Source: Hymenobacter sp. DG25B
Lineage (GTDB): Bacteria > Bacteroidota > Bacteroidia > Cytophagales > Hymenobacteraceae
Assembly (NCBI RefSeq): GCF_000801315.1
Contig: NZ_CP010054.1
Location: forward strand, 558,001 to 622,000
Length of the DNA: 64,000 nucleotides
Reading direction: 5' to 3'
Part shown: positions 43,900 to 53,481 of the stretch, one piece after another
Position numbering within the stretch: the first letter of the stretch is position 1
Layout: every line of letters begins with the position of its first letter
Translations under genes and position numbers: made by a program
Notes under the pieces: generated by a model
What the model was told of the DNA's origin: nothing
What the model saw: the letters and a program-made list of their open reading frames with translations, nothing else
Database searches by the model: none

Positions 43900-44612
43900 G
43901 TAAGTCGACTCAGGAGAAGTTTCAGAAAGCTGCCCCCCTCCGTGAGCAGTACTTGCGGGCTCATGCGCGAAAACACAATGCCGGGCTTCAGCTGAACCGG
44001 AACGGGCTGCACCCGCAGCCGGGCGGCCGGGCGGGAGGCGAGAAAAATAAATTCCAGATCGAACAGATACCGGTCGATGGTGGTAGCCAGAAATACTTCG
44101 CGCCCGCGCTGGTTAAATCCTTTCAGGCCGCATTGGGTATCAGATACCGCCAGGCCCAGCAGATAGCGGGTACTGTGGCGTAGCAGCTTGGAAATGATAA
44201 TGCGCCCGCGGGGTACCTGCTCATAATACTGGGTATTGCGGGCGCCTACGGCCACATCGGCCCCGGCCAGCAGCGCCTCTAGTACGGCGGCCACGCTGGT
44301 TTCCTCATAGGGAAAGTCGATGTCCGTGAACAGACAGAGTTGGTGCTGCGCCTGCTGCACGCCGTAGCGCAAAGCGTAGCCTTTGCCCCGGTTCTGTGGG
44401 TAAGTAAGGTAGCGGGAGCCGGGTAGCAATCTTGCCAGCAGGTCTACATCGGCCGCCGAGACGCCCCGCGCCGAGCCATCATTCACAACAATGACGTGCA
44501 GCTGCACCTGAGGAATTAACTCCGTTGCCCGTGCCACGCGCTGGGCCAGATTGGTTACCCAACCAGCGGGTGGGTTATAACACGGCAGAACTAAGTCAAC
44601 GGAAACAGCCAT
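43896..44612 (-). CDS. Glycosyltransferase family 2 (polyprenyl-phosphate sugar synthase-like)
   Basis: 238 residues, GT-A fold. DLVLPCYNPPAGW begins the nucleotide-binding part, FTDIDFPYEE holds the acidic metal motif, and SDTQCGLKGFNQRG is typical of dolichyl/polyprenyl-phosphate glucose or mannose synthases. No membrane helices, so soluble or peripheral. It begins directly at the stop of the gene before and overlaps the next gene by 4 bases, so translation is coupled. It would supply a lipid-linked sugar for the following GT-C protein (inference). Confidence 0.85.
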   Translation of the reverse strand: MAVSVDLVLPCYNPPAGWVTNLAQRVARATELIPQVQLHVIVVNDGSARGVSAADVDLLARLLPGSRYLTYPQNRGKGYALRYGVQQAQHQLCLFTDIDFPYEETSVAAVLEALLAGADVAVGARNTQYYEQVPRGRIIISKLLRHSTRYLLGLAVSDTQCGLKGFNQRGREVFLATTIDRYLFDLEFIFLASRPAARLRVQPVPVQLKPGIVFSRMSPQVLLTEGGSFLKLLLSRLT

Positions 44613-45578
44613 TTAAGCAGATGGATGCGGATTGTGCGGATTATAGGGTGCCGGCGCGGGCATATCGGTTTCGTCAATGATGTACAGGGGCCGCTGGCGG
44701 GTATTGGCTCCCAGCCGGGCAATATATTCCCCAATCACGCCAATACACATCAGCTGCACACCGCCCAAAAACAGCACGCTCACAATAGTGGAGGGCCAGC
44801 CGGCGCCGTAGTTCTTCAGGAAGAAGCGGGCGTAAATGGCATACAGCATCACCAAAAAGGCTATGCCCGAAACTACAAAGCCGCTGATGGAAGCCACGCG
44901 CAAAGGCAAATCGGAGAAGGAGGTAATGCCGTCCAGGGCCAGGCGGATGAGCTTGCCGTAGGTATAGCCCGGCGTGCCGCCGCCGCGCTCGGCCCGGTCG
45001 AACTCCAGAAACGTCTGGCGGTAGCCAATCCAGGAAATCTGGCCGCGAATGAACTTGTTCTGCTCCGGCATGCGCTTCAGCGCCTCCACTACCTTGCGGG
45101 ACACAATGCGGAAGTCGCCGGTGTCCAGGGGGATATTGACGGAGGTAATGCGGGCCAGCAAGCGGTAGAATACTTTGGCCGTGAAGAGCTTAATGGCACT
45201 TTCGCCCTGGCGGGAGCGGCGCTTGGCGTACACCACTTCGTAGCCCTCGCGCAGCTTGGCGTATAAATCCGGTATCAGTTCGGGTGGGTCCTGCAGGTCG
45301 CCATCCATTACCACTACCGCGGCTCCGCGGGAGAGGTCCAGCCCGGCCGTAATGGCAATCTGGTGGCCGAAGTTGCGGCTGAAAGTGATGAAATGCACGC
45401 GCGGGTCGCGGGCGGCCAATTCCCGGATAATGGTCAGGGAGCGGTCGGCGGAGCCATCATTCACCAGAATCACCTCGGCTTGCAGCGGCTGCGCGTCGAG
45501 CATGGCGCTCAGACGGGCGTACAGCGCCGGCAGGTTCATTTCCTCGTTGTAGATGGGGATGATAATGGATAAATCCAC
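44613..45578 (-). CDS. Glycosyltransferase family 2 with two C-terminal membrane helices (GtrB/ArnC-like), copy 2
   Basis: 321 residues from GTG 45578. LSIIIPIYNEE, VVVMDGDLQDPPELI (acidic metal motif) and FRIVSRKVVEALKRMPEQN are typical of undecaprenyl-phosphate glucosyl/4-amino-arabinose transferases; two helices follow at about 230-290. It is about 70% identical to the protein at 46342-47319. The two genes flank a methyltransferase and arose by duplication. It loads a sugar on the lipid carrier at the cytoplasmic face. Confidence 0.9.
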   Translation of the reverse strand: MDLSIIIPIYNEEMNLPALYARLSAMLDAQPLQAEVILVNDGSADRSLTIIRELAARDPRVHFITFSRNFGHQIAITAGLDLSRGAAVVVMDGDLQDPPELIPDLYAKLREGYEVVYAKRRSRQGESAIKLFTAKVFYRLLARITSVNIPLDTGDFRIVSRKVVEALKRMPEQNKFIRGQISWIGYRQTFLEFDRAERGGGTPGYTYGKLIRLALDGITSFSDLPLRVASISGFVVSGIAFLVMLYAIYARFFLKNYGAGWPSTIVSVLFLGGVQLMCIGVIGEYIARLGANTRQRPLYIIDETDMPAPAPYNPHNPHPSA

Positions 45579-45601
45579 AGTGGGGCGGGAAAAGATAAAA
45601 A

Positions 45602-46345
45602 CTAAGCCGGCTTGCGGGCCAGCGCAAACACACTCACGCCCACTGGGGCATTGAGGGCCTGCAACAAGCGGTTTTCAGCGGTGATGTAGCCGCGCAGCAG
45701 CGTGTTGAGCAGCGGGGGCGTGGCAAAAAAATCGTCCTTGGCAGGGCCTTTCTCCGCCGGCAGCACGCGCTTAAGCAGGCGTACGGCCGCGGTGGGGAAA
45801 AACAGCCCCACATTCCAGTAGGAGTGGCGCTGCACCTGCAGGCCGGCCCCGCGCAGGGCGGCCGTAAGCTGGGCCGCGCTGTAGCGGCGCCAGTGCTGAT
45901 TTACCTCATCGTGCTTGCCCCACAGAAACTGGAAGGCCGGCACAAATACCAGCAACTGGCCACCGGGCCGCAGCACCCGCATCCACTCGCGCAGGGCCTG
46001 CGCCTCGTCCTGAATGTGCTCCAGCACATCGGAGGCTACTACCAGATCAAAGGCGGCATCGGGGAAGTCTAGCCGGGCGCCGTCCATGCAGGATACGTTG
46101 GGGATGCCGCGCTGCCGGGCCACGGCCACGCCGGCCTCACTCACATCAATACCGGTGAGATTGGTATAGCCCACACTCTCCAGGCGCTGCAAAAGGGGGC
46201 CGCCGGAGCAGCCAATTTCCAGCACCGCGGCGGTACGGGGCAGCTTCAGGTCCTGAATCAGGCGAAATACCATGTCGCGCCGGGCCTGAAACCACCAGTA
46301 GTTTTCTTCTATCTGATGATACTTGAGCTCGTACTCAATATTCAT
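45602..46345 (-). CDS. Class I SAM-dependent methyltransferase
   Basis: 247 residues. The SAM site VLEIGCSGGPLLQRL is at about 40-54, then GIDVSEAGVAVARQ and DLVVASDVLEHIQDE; the HWRRYSAAQLTAAL segment is usual in lipopolysaccharide or polysaccharide locus methyltransferases. It overlaps the upstream GT2 gene by 4 bases (ATGA). Substrate probably a sugar or lipid-linked intermediate (inference from position). Confidence 0.87.
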   Translation of the reverse strand: MNIEYELKYHQIEENYWWFQARRDMVFRLIQDLKLPRTAAVLEIGCSGGPLLQRLESVGYTNLTGIDVSEAGVAVARQRGIPNVSCMDGARLDFPDAAFDLVVASDVLEHIQDEAQALREWMRVLRPGGQLLVFVPAFQFLWGKHDEVNQHWRRYSAAQLTAALRGAGLQVQRHSYWNVGLFFPTAAVRLLKRVLPAEKGPAKDDFFATPPLLNTLLRGYITAENRLLQALNAPVGVSVFALARKPA

Positions 46346-47319
46346 AAAGCAGTGCCGGTTGGTAACCCCACCGGGCGCGGCAAAGTGGGCGCGTCGGTTA
46401 CGTTGGTGTCGGAAATGATATAGAGCGGCCGTTGGCGCACGTTGGCCAGCAGCCGGGCAATGTACTCGCCAATAATGCCCACGGCAATGAGCTGCACGCC
46501 GCCCAGAAACAGAATGCTGATCATGAGCGAGGCCCAGCCCGGCTGGTAGTTGCGCGTTACAAACCGCTCGTATAAAGTATAAAGCATCACCAGAAATGCT
46601 ATACCCGAAACGACAAAGCCGCTGATACTGGCGGCTTTCAGCGGTACATCGGAAAAGCCGGTGATGCCATCCAGCGCCAGGCGCAACATCTTGCGGTAGG
46701 TGTAGCCCGTTTCGCCACCGGCCCGCTCGGCCCGGTCATACTCCACATAGGTCTGGCGGTAGCCAATCCAGGAAATCTGCCCGCGGATAAACTTGTTCTG
46801 CTCCGGCATGCGCCGCAGAGCATCTACCACCTTGCGGGACACAACGCGGAAGTCGCCGGTATCTACCGGGATAGAAATATTGGTGATGCGGGCCAGCAGG
46901 CGGTAAAACAGCTTGGCGGTAAATTTCTTGGCGGCACTTTCCCCCTGGCGGGAGCGGCGCTTGGCATATACTACTTCGTAGCCCTCGCGCAGCTTGGTGT
47001 ATAGCGCCGGAATCAACTCCGGCGGGTCCTGCAAATCGGCATCAATGATAACTATGGCGGCCCCGGCGGAAAGATCCAGCCCCGCGGACACGGCAATCTG
47101 ATGGCCGAAGTTGCGGCTGAAGTCGGCGTAGCGCACGCGCGGGTCGCGGGCGGCCAACTCCCGGATAAGACTGAGGGAGCGGTCGGCCGAGCCGTCGTTT
47201 ACAAATACAAACTCGTAGCTGCCCAGGCTCATCGAATCCAACACCCCACGCAGGCGCTCATACAGCGCCGGGATATTTTCTTCTTCGTTATAAATGGGTA
47301 TGATAACCGACAGATCCAC
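46342..47319 (-). CDS. Glycosyltransferase family 2 with two C-terminal membrane helices (GtrB/ArnC-like), copy 1
   Basis: 325 residues from GTG 47319, chosen because the paralogue at 45578 starts at the same codon (GTG-GAT, Met-Asp-Leu-Ser). LSVIIPIYNEE, IVIIDADLQDPPELI and FRVVSRKVVDALRRMPEQN match the paralogue. An earlier GTG at 47367 would add 16 residues. First gene of a five-gene minus-strand operon ending at 41515, with 4-base overlaps or tight joints between the genes. Confidence 0.9.
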   Translation of the reverse strand: MDLSVIIPIYNEEENIPALYERLRGVLDSMSLGSYEFVFVNDGSADRSLSLIRELAARDPRVRYADFSRNFGHQIAVSAGLDLSAGAAIVIIDADLQDPPELIPALYTKLREGYEVVYAKRRSRQGESAAKKFTAKLFYRLLARITNISIPVDTGDFRVVSRKVVDALRRMPEQNKFIRGQISWIGYRQTYVEYDRAERAGGETGYTYRKMLRLALDGITGFSDVPLKAASISGFVVSGIAFLVMLYTLYERFVTRNYQPGWASLMISILFLGGVQLIAVGIIGEYIARLLANVRQRPLYIISDTNVTDAPTLPRPVGLPTGTAL

Positions 47320-47554
47320 AGGAGACAAGCAACAAGAGGGCAAGGATAATGACCGGGTGGCACCCACCGGATAGAAGCGTCTACATTAGGCCCGGAAAAG
47401 CTCAGCCCCGAACCAGCAGAAGCGCGAAAGTACGGAATTAACCCCGCAGAATGTCGGCCTTCTGTACTACCGGCGGTAGCCCTGCCCGCGGTTTGGTAGG
47501 TTGGCCGCCAGCACTCCGGAGGACGGTGGCGCGAAAACAAATAAGGGGCGCGGC

Positions 47555-49918
47555 CTAATCCTGCAGGGGAAAGTTGTTTTTGAAAGTCCTGCCTGCTGCC
47601 GGTTGATCATACACATCGGCTGCGGCGGGCCGGATGAGCAGGTGGGCCGCTTCAAAAGGGTCGCCCTCCAGACGCACCATCAGCCGGTTATTAGGGTTTT
47701 GCAGGCGCAGGGTAACGGAGGGGCGTGTCCAGCCCTGGTACACCTCCACAATCTGCCGGGCGGGCGCCTCATAGTTTGCCACCGGCTGGCCGGTTTGGGC
47801 ATCCAGCTCCTGCACCCGTAAGATGGGCAGGTTATTCATCCCCACGACCCGCACCCAAACCGATACTTCGTAATGGGCAGTATCCACGGCCTGCGGAATG
47901 CGCCCCTCAAAAAGCACGGCCGACTGCTGGCCCCGCAACCGCCCGCCTCCCAGCGGCGAGGCAGCTCCGGCGCTGACCGGCCAGGTGCGGCGCACGACAT
48001 CGGGGCGGGCAGGTGCGGCGGGGGCGGCAGCCAGCGCGGCCTGTCGGTAGGGCGCGGCCTCCAGCGCAGCCACCGGCAATTCATACAGGCTTACGTGCTC
48101 GTCCTTTAGCAACAGCTTACCCAGCGCAACCAGCCGCTGCTCAGCCGGCGTGAGGCTTTCCTGGGTCACCAGCAGCAGAAAAGGCTTGCGCGAGGGCAGG
48201 GCGGAGAGCAGCGCTTTAGGCAGCTCCGGCGCCGACAGCAGCTGAGCCACCGCCAGCCCCTGGGCCTGCGAGGTGCGGGACATAGAGGAGGCCACTATAG
48301 GCAGGCCGGTTTGCAGGGAAGCCCGCATAGCTTCATAGGCCGAAGCTGGCATAGAATTGCTCCCAAACTGCTCGGGACCCAGCAGGAAGTAGGGCAGCGG
48401 CACAATGGCCTGGTAAGTGTGCTGGGGTGTATTCTCCCAGTTGAGGTAGCGGATAAAGGTGTCGGTGGGGTGCAGAAGGGCCTGCGCCGTGTAATGCTTG
48501 TCGGCGTTGGTGTTCCTGATGCGCCTGGCCCAGGTAGTGAGGGCCGTGCGGCCTTCCCAGCCCCATACCAGGACTACCAGCAGCAGGAGCGTGTGGGCAA
48601 AGCGCCCGGCCCGGCGCTGGCGCAGGTAGCGGCCCAACTGGTAGAAATAAAACACGGCATATACCGTGAAGAAGAAGTAAAATATCCAGGCAAAGCGGCC
48701 AATAGAGCGGAACTGCTTGAGGGGCTTAAGCCATTCCAGCAGCCAGGAAAAACCCCAGATAAAAGGCACGCCGCAGGCAAATAGCAGCGTGAGAAGGCCC
48801 GCATATACGCCAATGCGCAGGGGCAGGGGCAACACCGGCCGCAGAATCAGCCGCCACTTGCCCCGCAGCAGATACCGCAGAACTTTTACCGCCGTGAGGG
48901 CCAGTACCAGCAGACTCATTAAGCCCACATAGGCCCAGCCTTCTCCCACCGTTTCGGGGGTGCGGAAGGCGGCGCGCCAGAAGGAAGCCAGCGGATCGAG
49001 GACGGGGTAAAACACGCTTTCGAAGTGGGAGCGGTATACCAGAAAGCCGTAGGGCGTGGAGGGCCGGTCGGTAACGGAATCGGTGAGGGCCATCCACCCC
49101 TGAAACAGCACAACAGGTGCCAGGGCCGCCAGCGCCACCCGGGCCACCAGCGCTAGGGGGTAGGCGGAAGTAGTAGCGCGGCGCTGCAGCAGCATCACCA
49201 GGGCAAAGGCCAGCCCCAGTAAAGCCGTCAGCAGCACCAGGTAAGGGTGCAGCAGGCCCGCCAGCAGCCCCACCGCTACAAAAGCCAGCAGTGGCCCCCA
49301 GGCCCGGGGAGCAGCCAGGGCGCGCGCCAGCAAATACCACAGCAGGGGTACCACAAAAGCATAAGATAGGGCATAGTGCCCCAGCCAGCGCTCCAGCTGC
49401 GGGGCCATAAAGCTGATGAGCAGGGCGCCCACCACGGCCGGCGCGGCCGGCAGCAGCACCCGCCGCAATAGCAGGTAGACCACTACGGCCGTGAGCGGCA
49501 GAGAAAGCAGCATCAGGCCATTGAGCAGGGCCAGACCATGGTCGGCCACGGGGAGGCCGGCCTGCTGCAGGTAAGCCAGCGGAATGCCCAGCAGCGGCTG
49601 CCCGTCCGCAAATACCAGGTGCTCACCATACGGGTACAGCATGCCCGTGAAATGGCTGCCGTGCCCGTAGCGCAGGTGATAGAGCAGAGAGTAGTAGTTC
49701 TTGGTACCATCGCCGCCCGCCGCAAAGGTGTACTGCCCCGGATGCAGCAGAACAGGCCCCAGGGCGGCATACATCAGCGCGGCCGTGAGCAGCAGCAATA
49801 CCAGTACTGGCAGCCCGTGCCGACGGAAAGAGGAGGAGATGTAAGACAAGACAGGGAAAGGTAGATAGCCGGATAGCAGGAAGCCGGACAAAGATAGCAG
49901 CGCCGGCCTGCCCAGCAT
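47555..49918 (-). CDS. GT-C-like membrane protein with C-terminal carbohydrate-binding-like domain (paralogue of 41515)
   Basis: 787 residues. The N-terminal loop AAGGDGTKNYYSLLYHLR and LYPYGEHLVFADGQPLLG align with the 41515 protein, as do the QFRSIGRFAWIFYFFFTVY region and the membrane pattern. The C-terminal domain (about 640-787) contains YEVSVWVRV and QGWTRPSVTLRLQNPNN. The N-terminal 25 residues before the first helix are Ser/Leu-rich and the true start may be later. It is divergent from the membrane gene at 50058 and about 235 bases from the GT2 operon downstream. Confidence 0.75.
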   Translation of the reverse strand: MLGRPALLSLSGFLLSGYLPFPVLSYISSSFRRHGLPVLVLLLLTAALMYAALGPVLLHPGQYTFAAGGDGTKNYYSLLYHLRYGHGSHFTGMLYPYGEHLVFADGQPLLGIPLAYLQQAGLPVADHGLALLNGLMLLSLPLTAVVVYLLLRRVLLPAAPAVVGALLISFMAPQLERWLGHYALSYAFVVPLLWYLLARALAAPRAWGPLLAFVAVGLLAGLLHPYLVLLTALLGLAFALVMLLQRRATTSAYPLALVARVALAALAPVVLFQGWMALTDSVTDRPSTPYGFLVYRSHFESVFYPVLDPLASFWRAAFRTPETVGEGWAYVGLMSLLVLALTAVKVLRYLLRGKWRLILRPVLPLPLRIGVYAGLLTLLFACGVPFIWGFSWLLEWLKPLKQFRSIGRFAWIFYFFFTVYAVFYFYQLGRYLRQRRAGRFAHTLLLLVVLVWGWEGRTALTTWARRIRNTNADKHYTAQALLHPTDTFIRYLNWENTPQHTYQAIVPLPYFLLGPEQFGSNSMPASAYEAMRASLQTGLPIVASSMSRTSQAQGLAVAQLLSAPELPKALLSALPSRKPFLLLVTQESLTPAEQRLVALGKLLLKDEHVSLYELPVAALEAAPYRQAALAAAPAAPARPDVVRRTWPVSAGAASPLGGGRLRGQQSAVLFEGRIPQAVDTAHYEVSVWVRVVGMNNLPILRVQELDAQTGQPVANYEAPARQIVEVYQGWTRPSVTLRLQNPNNRLMVRLEGDPFEAAHLLIRPAAADVYDQPAAGRTFKNNFPLQD

Positions 49919-49971
49919 ACCCAGGCAGGCGAGCTTTGGAAGCAGGATTTTCCGGCCGCCAAAGAGTAGTA

Positions 49972-50000
49972 TTGGTCTTTTGCGGGCTTGGCTATCTTTG
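49972..50000 (+). promoter_or_regulatory. Promoter of the 50058 gene
   Basis: TTG (49972-49974), an 18-base spacer and TATCTTTG (49993-50000), a full match to the Bacteroidota -33/-7 pattern. About 50 bases before ATG 50058. Confidence 0.6.
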
Positions 50001-50057
50001 AGCTTCTTCGCCTCATTGGCGGCCAGCTTTTATTCCTTCCCGGGCTATTTATTTGCT

Positions 50058-51455
50058 ATGACCACTCTTCGCCGTGCGGGCAATACTTTGTTCTGGCTGC
50101 TGCTGGGGGCGCTGGTGCTCATCAGTGCCGGCCTCTACAATGGGTTTCCCCTCGTGACTTCCGACACGGGCACCTACCTGAACAGTGCGCTGGAGCTGTC
50201 CGTGCCCGATGACCGCCCCATCACCTACGGCCTCTGGACGCTGGCCACCGGGCTGCGCAGCTCTTTGTGGCTGGTAATTTTTGCCCAGGGCCTGCTGCTG
50301 GCCTGGCTGCTATGGCGCTGCATGGTGGCGTTTGTGCCCCGCCTGCAACACCCGGCCGGCCGGCTGGGGCTGTTGCTGGCGGCCACTTGGCTTACCGGCG
50401 TATCGTGGTACTGCAGCCAGCTGATGCCTGATATTTTTACGGCCGTGGGTATGCTGGCTTTGGCCCTGTTGCTGCTTACCCGGCCGGCGCTGCCGGAGCG
50501 GCTGGCCCTGCTGGCTATTCTGCTGCTGGCGGCCATCATGCACTCCTCCAACCTGCTCAGCTTGCTGCTCACGGTGCTCAGCGTGGGCGCCGTGGGCTGG
50601 CAGCAGCGGCTTTTCCGGCGAGGCGTTTTGCAGCGGGCCAGCTGGCTGCTGGCGCTGGCTGTCACGCTGGCGGGCTGGGTTATGCTGCCCGGGCTGCACC
50701 TGGCTTTTGGCGGCAGCGGCGAAATTTCCAAAGCCTCCCCGGCCTTCCTGATGGCCCGCCTGTCGGAAACCGGGGTGCTGGAAAAGTTTCTGCACGAAAA
50801 CTGCGGCCCTCAAAACCAATACAAGCTCTGCGCTTTCCAGAACGATCTGCCTAATGATGCCATGCTGTTTATGTGGGATGCCAACAGCCCGTTGCAGCGC
50901 ACGGGCGGCTGGAATGCCAATCGGGATGAATATCGGCACATCATCCGGCAAATCCTGCTTTCCCCGCGCTACTACCCGCTGTTGGTTTCGGAAAGCATAC
51001 AGGCCACGCTCCGGCAGCTTACGCACGTGGGTTATGGAGATGGCCTGACGCCGTTTCGGGAAAACACCAGTCCCTACTGGAAGGTAGGCGGCTATACCCC
51101 CTATGAGCTCAAAGAGTACATGTCGTCGCTTCAAAACCGGGGGCTGCTGGATTTCAAAAGCCTGAACGAGCGGGTGTATACAGTGCACCTGCTGGCGCTG
51201 CTGGCCATTGGCTGGCTGGTGCTGGGAGCCGGGCGGGCGCGGGTAGCGCCGGCGGCCGTGGGTCTGGTGCTGGTGTGCGGGGCCGGGCTGGTGAGCAATG
51301 CCTTTGTAACCGGCAGCCTGGCGAACGTGCTCGACCGTTTGCAGGGCCGCGTGTCCTGGCTGCTGCCGTGGGTAGCCCTGCTGCTGCTGGCGCAGTATCT
51401 GCCGGTGGAAAGGTGGCGCCCGCAACCCCACCCCGCCCCGGAGAGTCCCCACTGA
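50058..51455 (+). CDS. Polytopic membrane protein, GT-C-like
   Basis: 465 residues with about eleven membrane helices. The first periplasmic loop has FPLVTSDTGTYLNSALELS and PDDRPITYG with Asp residues where GT-C enzymes keep catalytic acids; SWYCSQLMPDIFTA follows in a later loop. No named family recognised. A lipoprotein gene (51534) follows on the same strand, the same layout as 52111-53482. ATG 50058 is preferred over an upstream in-frame start that overlaps the promoter. Confidence 0.7.
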   Translation: MTTLRRAGNTLFWLLLGALVLISAGLYNGFPLVTSDTGTYLNSALELSVPDDRPITYGLWTLATGLRSSLWLVIFAQGLLLAWLLWRCMVAFVPRLQHPAGRLGLLLAATWLTGVSWYCSQLMPDIFTAVGMLALALLLLTRPALPERLALLAILLLAAIMHSSNLLSLLLTVLSVGAVGWQQRLFRRGVLQRASWLLALAVTLAGWVMLPGLHLAFGGSGEISKASPAFLMARLSETGVLEKFLHENCGPQNQYKLCAFQNDLPNDAMLFMWDANSPLQRTGGWNANRDEYRHIIRQILLSPRYYPLLVSESIQATLRQLTHVGYGDGLTPFRENTSPYWKVGGYTPYELKEYMSSLQNRGLLDFKSLNERVYTVHLLALLAIGWLVLGAGRARVAPAAVGLVLVCGAGLVSNAFVTGSLANVLDRLQGRVSWLLPWVALLLLAQYLPVERWRPQPHPAPESPH

Positions 51456-51500
51456 TAGGCCGGCTGTTAAGGGCGTGTGGATAATCTGCCTAATTTCGCC

Positions 51501-51516
51501 GGTATACCGGTATACC
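51501..51516. promoter_or_regulatory. 16-bp perfect palindrome in front of the lipoprotein gene
   Basis: GGTATACCGGTATACC is its own reverse complement and consists of two 8-bp palindromes in tandem. It lies 18-33 bases before ATG 51534. It could be an operator, but this is unproven. Confidence 0.35.
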
Positions 51517-51533
51517 AGTTGATGAATTCCTGC

Positions 51534-52067
51534 ATGAAATTACTGCTGACTGCGCTGGCCGCGCTAAGCCTTACGGCCTGCTCCTCCGCCCCGGAGCTGG
51601 GCACCCCCAGCGACACCATCACGCGCAACGACTTTGAATCGATGATGGGCTGGGTGCCCGATGCTTCTACCCTGACCCGGGACCATGCGCACTCCGGCCA
51701 GTATGCCCTGCAGGTAACGCCCGAGCACGAATTCAGCCTCACTTACCAGGCCATGCTGGGCAACGTAAGTGCGCACAAGCTGCGCGGCATTAAGCTGGAA
51801 GCCTGGGTTTATTTACCCGATGAGAAGACCACCGGCGTGCTGGGCGTGCAGATTCTGGACCCGGCTCAGGGCAACAAGGAAATCTTTGGCGGGGGTATCA
51901 ACCTGCCGGAAACCGTGAAGGAATACGGCAAATGGGTGCAGGTCAGCAAAGACATTATGCTGCCGGATAACATTGCCTACACGCACAACTTGAAAGCGTT
52001 TTTGTGGCGGGCCGGCGCGGCCTCCACGGTGTACGTGGATGATCTGAGTATTAAAGCCATTGAATAA
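51534..52067 (+). CDS. Lipoprotein with carbohydrate-binding-like domain
   Basis: 177 residues: MKLLLTALAALSLTACSS is a clear lipoprotein signal (Cys at 16), then one beta-rich domain with FESMMGWVP, HAHSGQYALQVTPEHEFSL, LEAWVYLPDEKTTGVLGVQI, YGKWVQVSKDIMLP and YVDDLSI. This order resembles CBM-type jelly rolls. Paralogue of the protein at 53482. Same domain type as the C-terminal tails of the GT-C proteins at 41515 and 47555. ATG 51534 matches the signal; the earlier ATG 51522 adds four residues. Confidence 0.82.
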   Translation: MKLLLTALAALSLTACSSAPELGTPSDTITRNDFESMMGWVPDASTLTRDHAHSGQYALQVTPEHEFSLTYQAMLGNVSAHKLRGIKLEAWVYLPDEKTTGVLGVQILDPAQGNKEIFGGGINLPETVKEYGKWVQVSKDIMLPDNIAYTHNLKAFLWRAGAASTVYVDDLSIKAIE

Positions 52068-52110
52068 GTAGCGCCGCCGCACCCCTGGCCCGCCCCTTCC
52101 TGTAGCCAAT

Positions 52111-53436
52111 ATGCCCCAAGAATTTACGCGCATTTCCACGGTGCTGGTTCGGCCCAAGCAATGGCCGTGGCAGTTGGCCGCTGTTTTGGCCTTTGTAGTA
52201 GAGGTGCTGCTCTTCACCAGGCTGCGGGGGTACTTTGGGCCGTTCTGGAGCCCGGTGTGGTTTTATCTGGCCTCGGTGGCGCTGTGCGTGTGTGCCGTGC
52301 TGGCACAGCTGGATCAGCCTGCGCCCACAGAGCCCGCACCCCTGGAAAGCCGCCGGGTGCTGGGCTCCTGGCTGGTGGCTTTGCTGGGCGGCGTAGCGGT
52401 GCTCTACGTACAGGCCCCGGTTATTCTGGGCCACCCGGTAGATGTAACGCAGTCCGATATTATCCCTATTCTGCAGAACTACGTGCACCGCTTCCTGAGC
52501 GGGGAGGTGGTGTACAAGTACATTACCAATCTGCCGTACCCGCTGTTTCCCAATCATTTGCCCTTGCAGTGGCTGCCCTATGTAATGGCCGAGCAGCTGG
52601 GGGTTGATTACCGCTGGTGGGCACTGGGGCTGCTGCTGCTGGTTGGGTTTGGAGCGTATCTGGCGTTTTTGAACGGCCAGCGGCTGCGGGGGGGGCTTTT
52701 TGCCGCGGCGGCCGTATTGCCTTGGCTGCTTTTATGGCACCTTATTAAGGTAGACAGCGGACTGTTTGCGCATACCGTGGAGTTTACCATCATTGCCTAT
52801 TACTGCCTGCTGGTGGCAGCCATCTTTTCCCGCTCGGTGCTGGTGCAGGCGGCGGCGCTGGTGCTCTGCCTGTTGTCGCGCTACTCGGTGATTTTTTGGG
52901 TGCCGTTGTTTTTGTGGCTGTTGTGGCGGGAGCGGAGCCGCTGGCACGCTGTAGCGGTGGCTGGCCTTACGCTGCTGGGCATTGTGTTGATTTATGTGGT
53001 GCCTTTTCTCTCCAAGGACTGGACGATTTTTACGCACGCCCTAAGCGAGTATAAAATTGCCACGCTGGGGGAATGGACGCGCACCAATGGCCCCGATGGT
53101 AAGCCCTGGCATTTGTTTGGCGGGTTGGGGTTTGCCTCCTGGTTTTATACTTATGGCAGCGGTGATGTTCCTGCTCGCATCAGCCTGCTGCAGAAAGCCC
53201 ACGTGGTGGCTTCTTTAGGAGCTGTGGTGCTGAGCGCCGGTGTCTACTGGCTATTGCGCCACCGCCTCGATTACCGGGTGCTGGCACTGGCCTCCCTGAG
53301 CTTTTACCTGAGCACTTTTTACGCTTTCATTCAAATACCCTACGCCTACCTCACCTCCCTCACGCTGTTTATCTCAGTGTTCGTGCTGGCTATAGCCTGG
53401 CGGCAACCACCCGCCGATAGTCTGCTGGCCCAATAG
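52111..53436 (+). CDS. Polytopic membrane protein, GT-C-like
   Basis: 441 residues with about eleven membrane helices. The large first periplasmic loop has DVTQSDIIPILQNYVHRF and PYPLFPNHLPLQWLPY, a pattern like the GT39/GT-C group. Unlike 41515 and 47555 it ends at the last helix with no soluble tail; the free lipoprotein encoded right after (53482) may take that part (inference). Same strand and spacing as 50058-51534. Confidence 0.72.
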   Translation: MPQEFTRISTVLVRPKQWPWQLAAVLAFVVEVLLFTRLRGYFGPFWSPVWFYLASVALCVCAVLAQLDQPAPTEPAPLESRRVLGSWLVALLGGVAVLYVQAPVILGHPVDVTQSDIIPILQNYVHRFLSGEVVYKYITNLPYPLFPNHLPLQWLPYVMAEQLGVDYRWWALGLLLLVGFGAYLAFLNGQRLRGGLFAAAAVLPWLLLWHLIKVDSGLFAHTVEFTIIAYYCLLVAAIFSRSVLVQAAALVLCLLSRYSVIFWVPLFLWLLWRERSRWHAVAVAGLTLLGIVLIYVVPFLSKDWTIFTHALSEYKIATLGEWTRTNGPDGKPWHLFGGLGFASWFYTYGSGDVPARISLLQKAHVVASLGAVVLSAGVYWLLRHRLDYRVLALASLSFYLSTFYAFIQIPYAYLTSLTLFISVFVLAIAWRQPPADSLLAQ

Positions 53437-53481
53437 CGTCCCGCTGCCATTTTATGTCTTTCTCTTTTGCTTGTTGATGCT

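Noticed and set aside
47320..47554. Possible small gene in the gap between the GT2 operon and the 47555 gene
   Set aside because: Short frames only, without start context or recognisable motif; no promoter match good enough to report.
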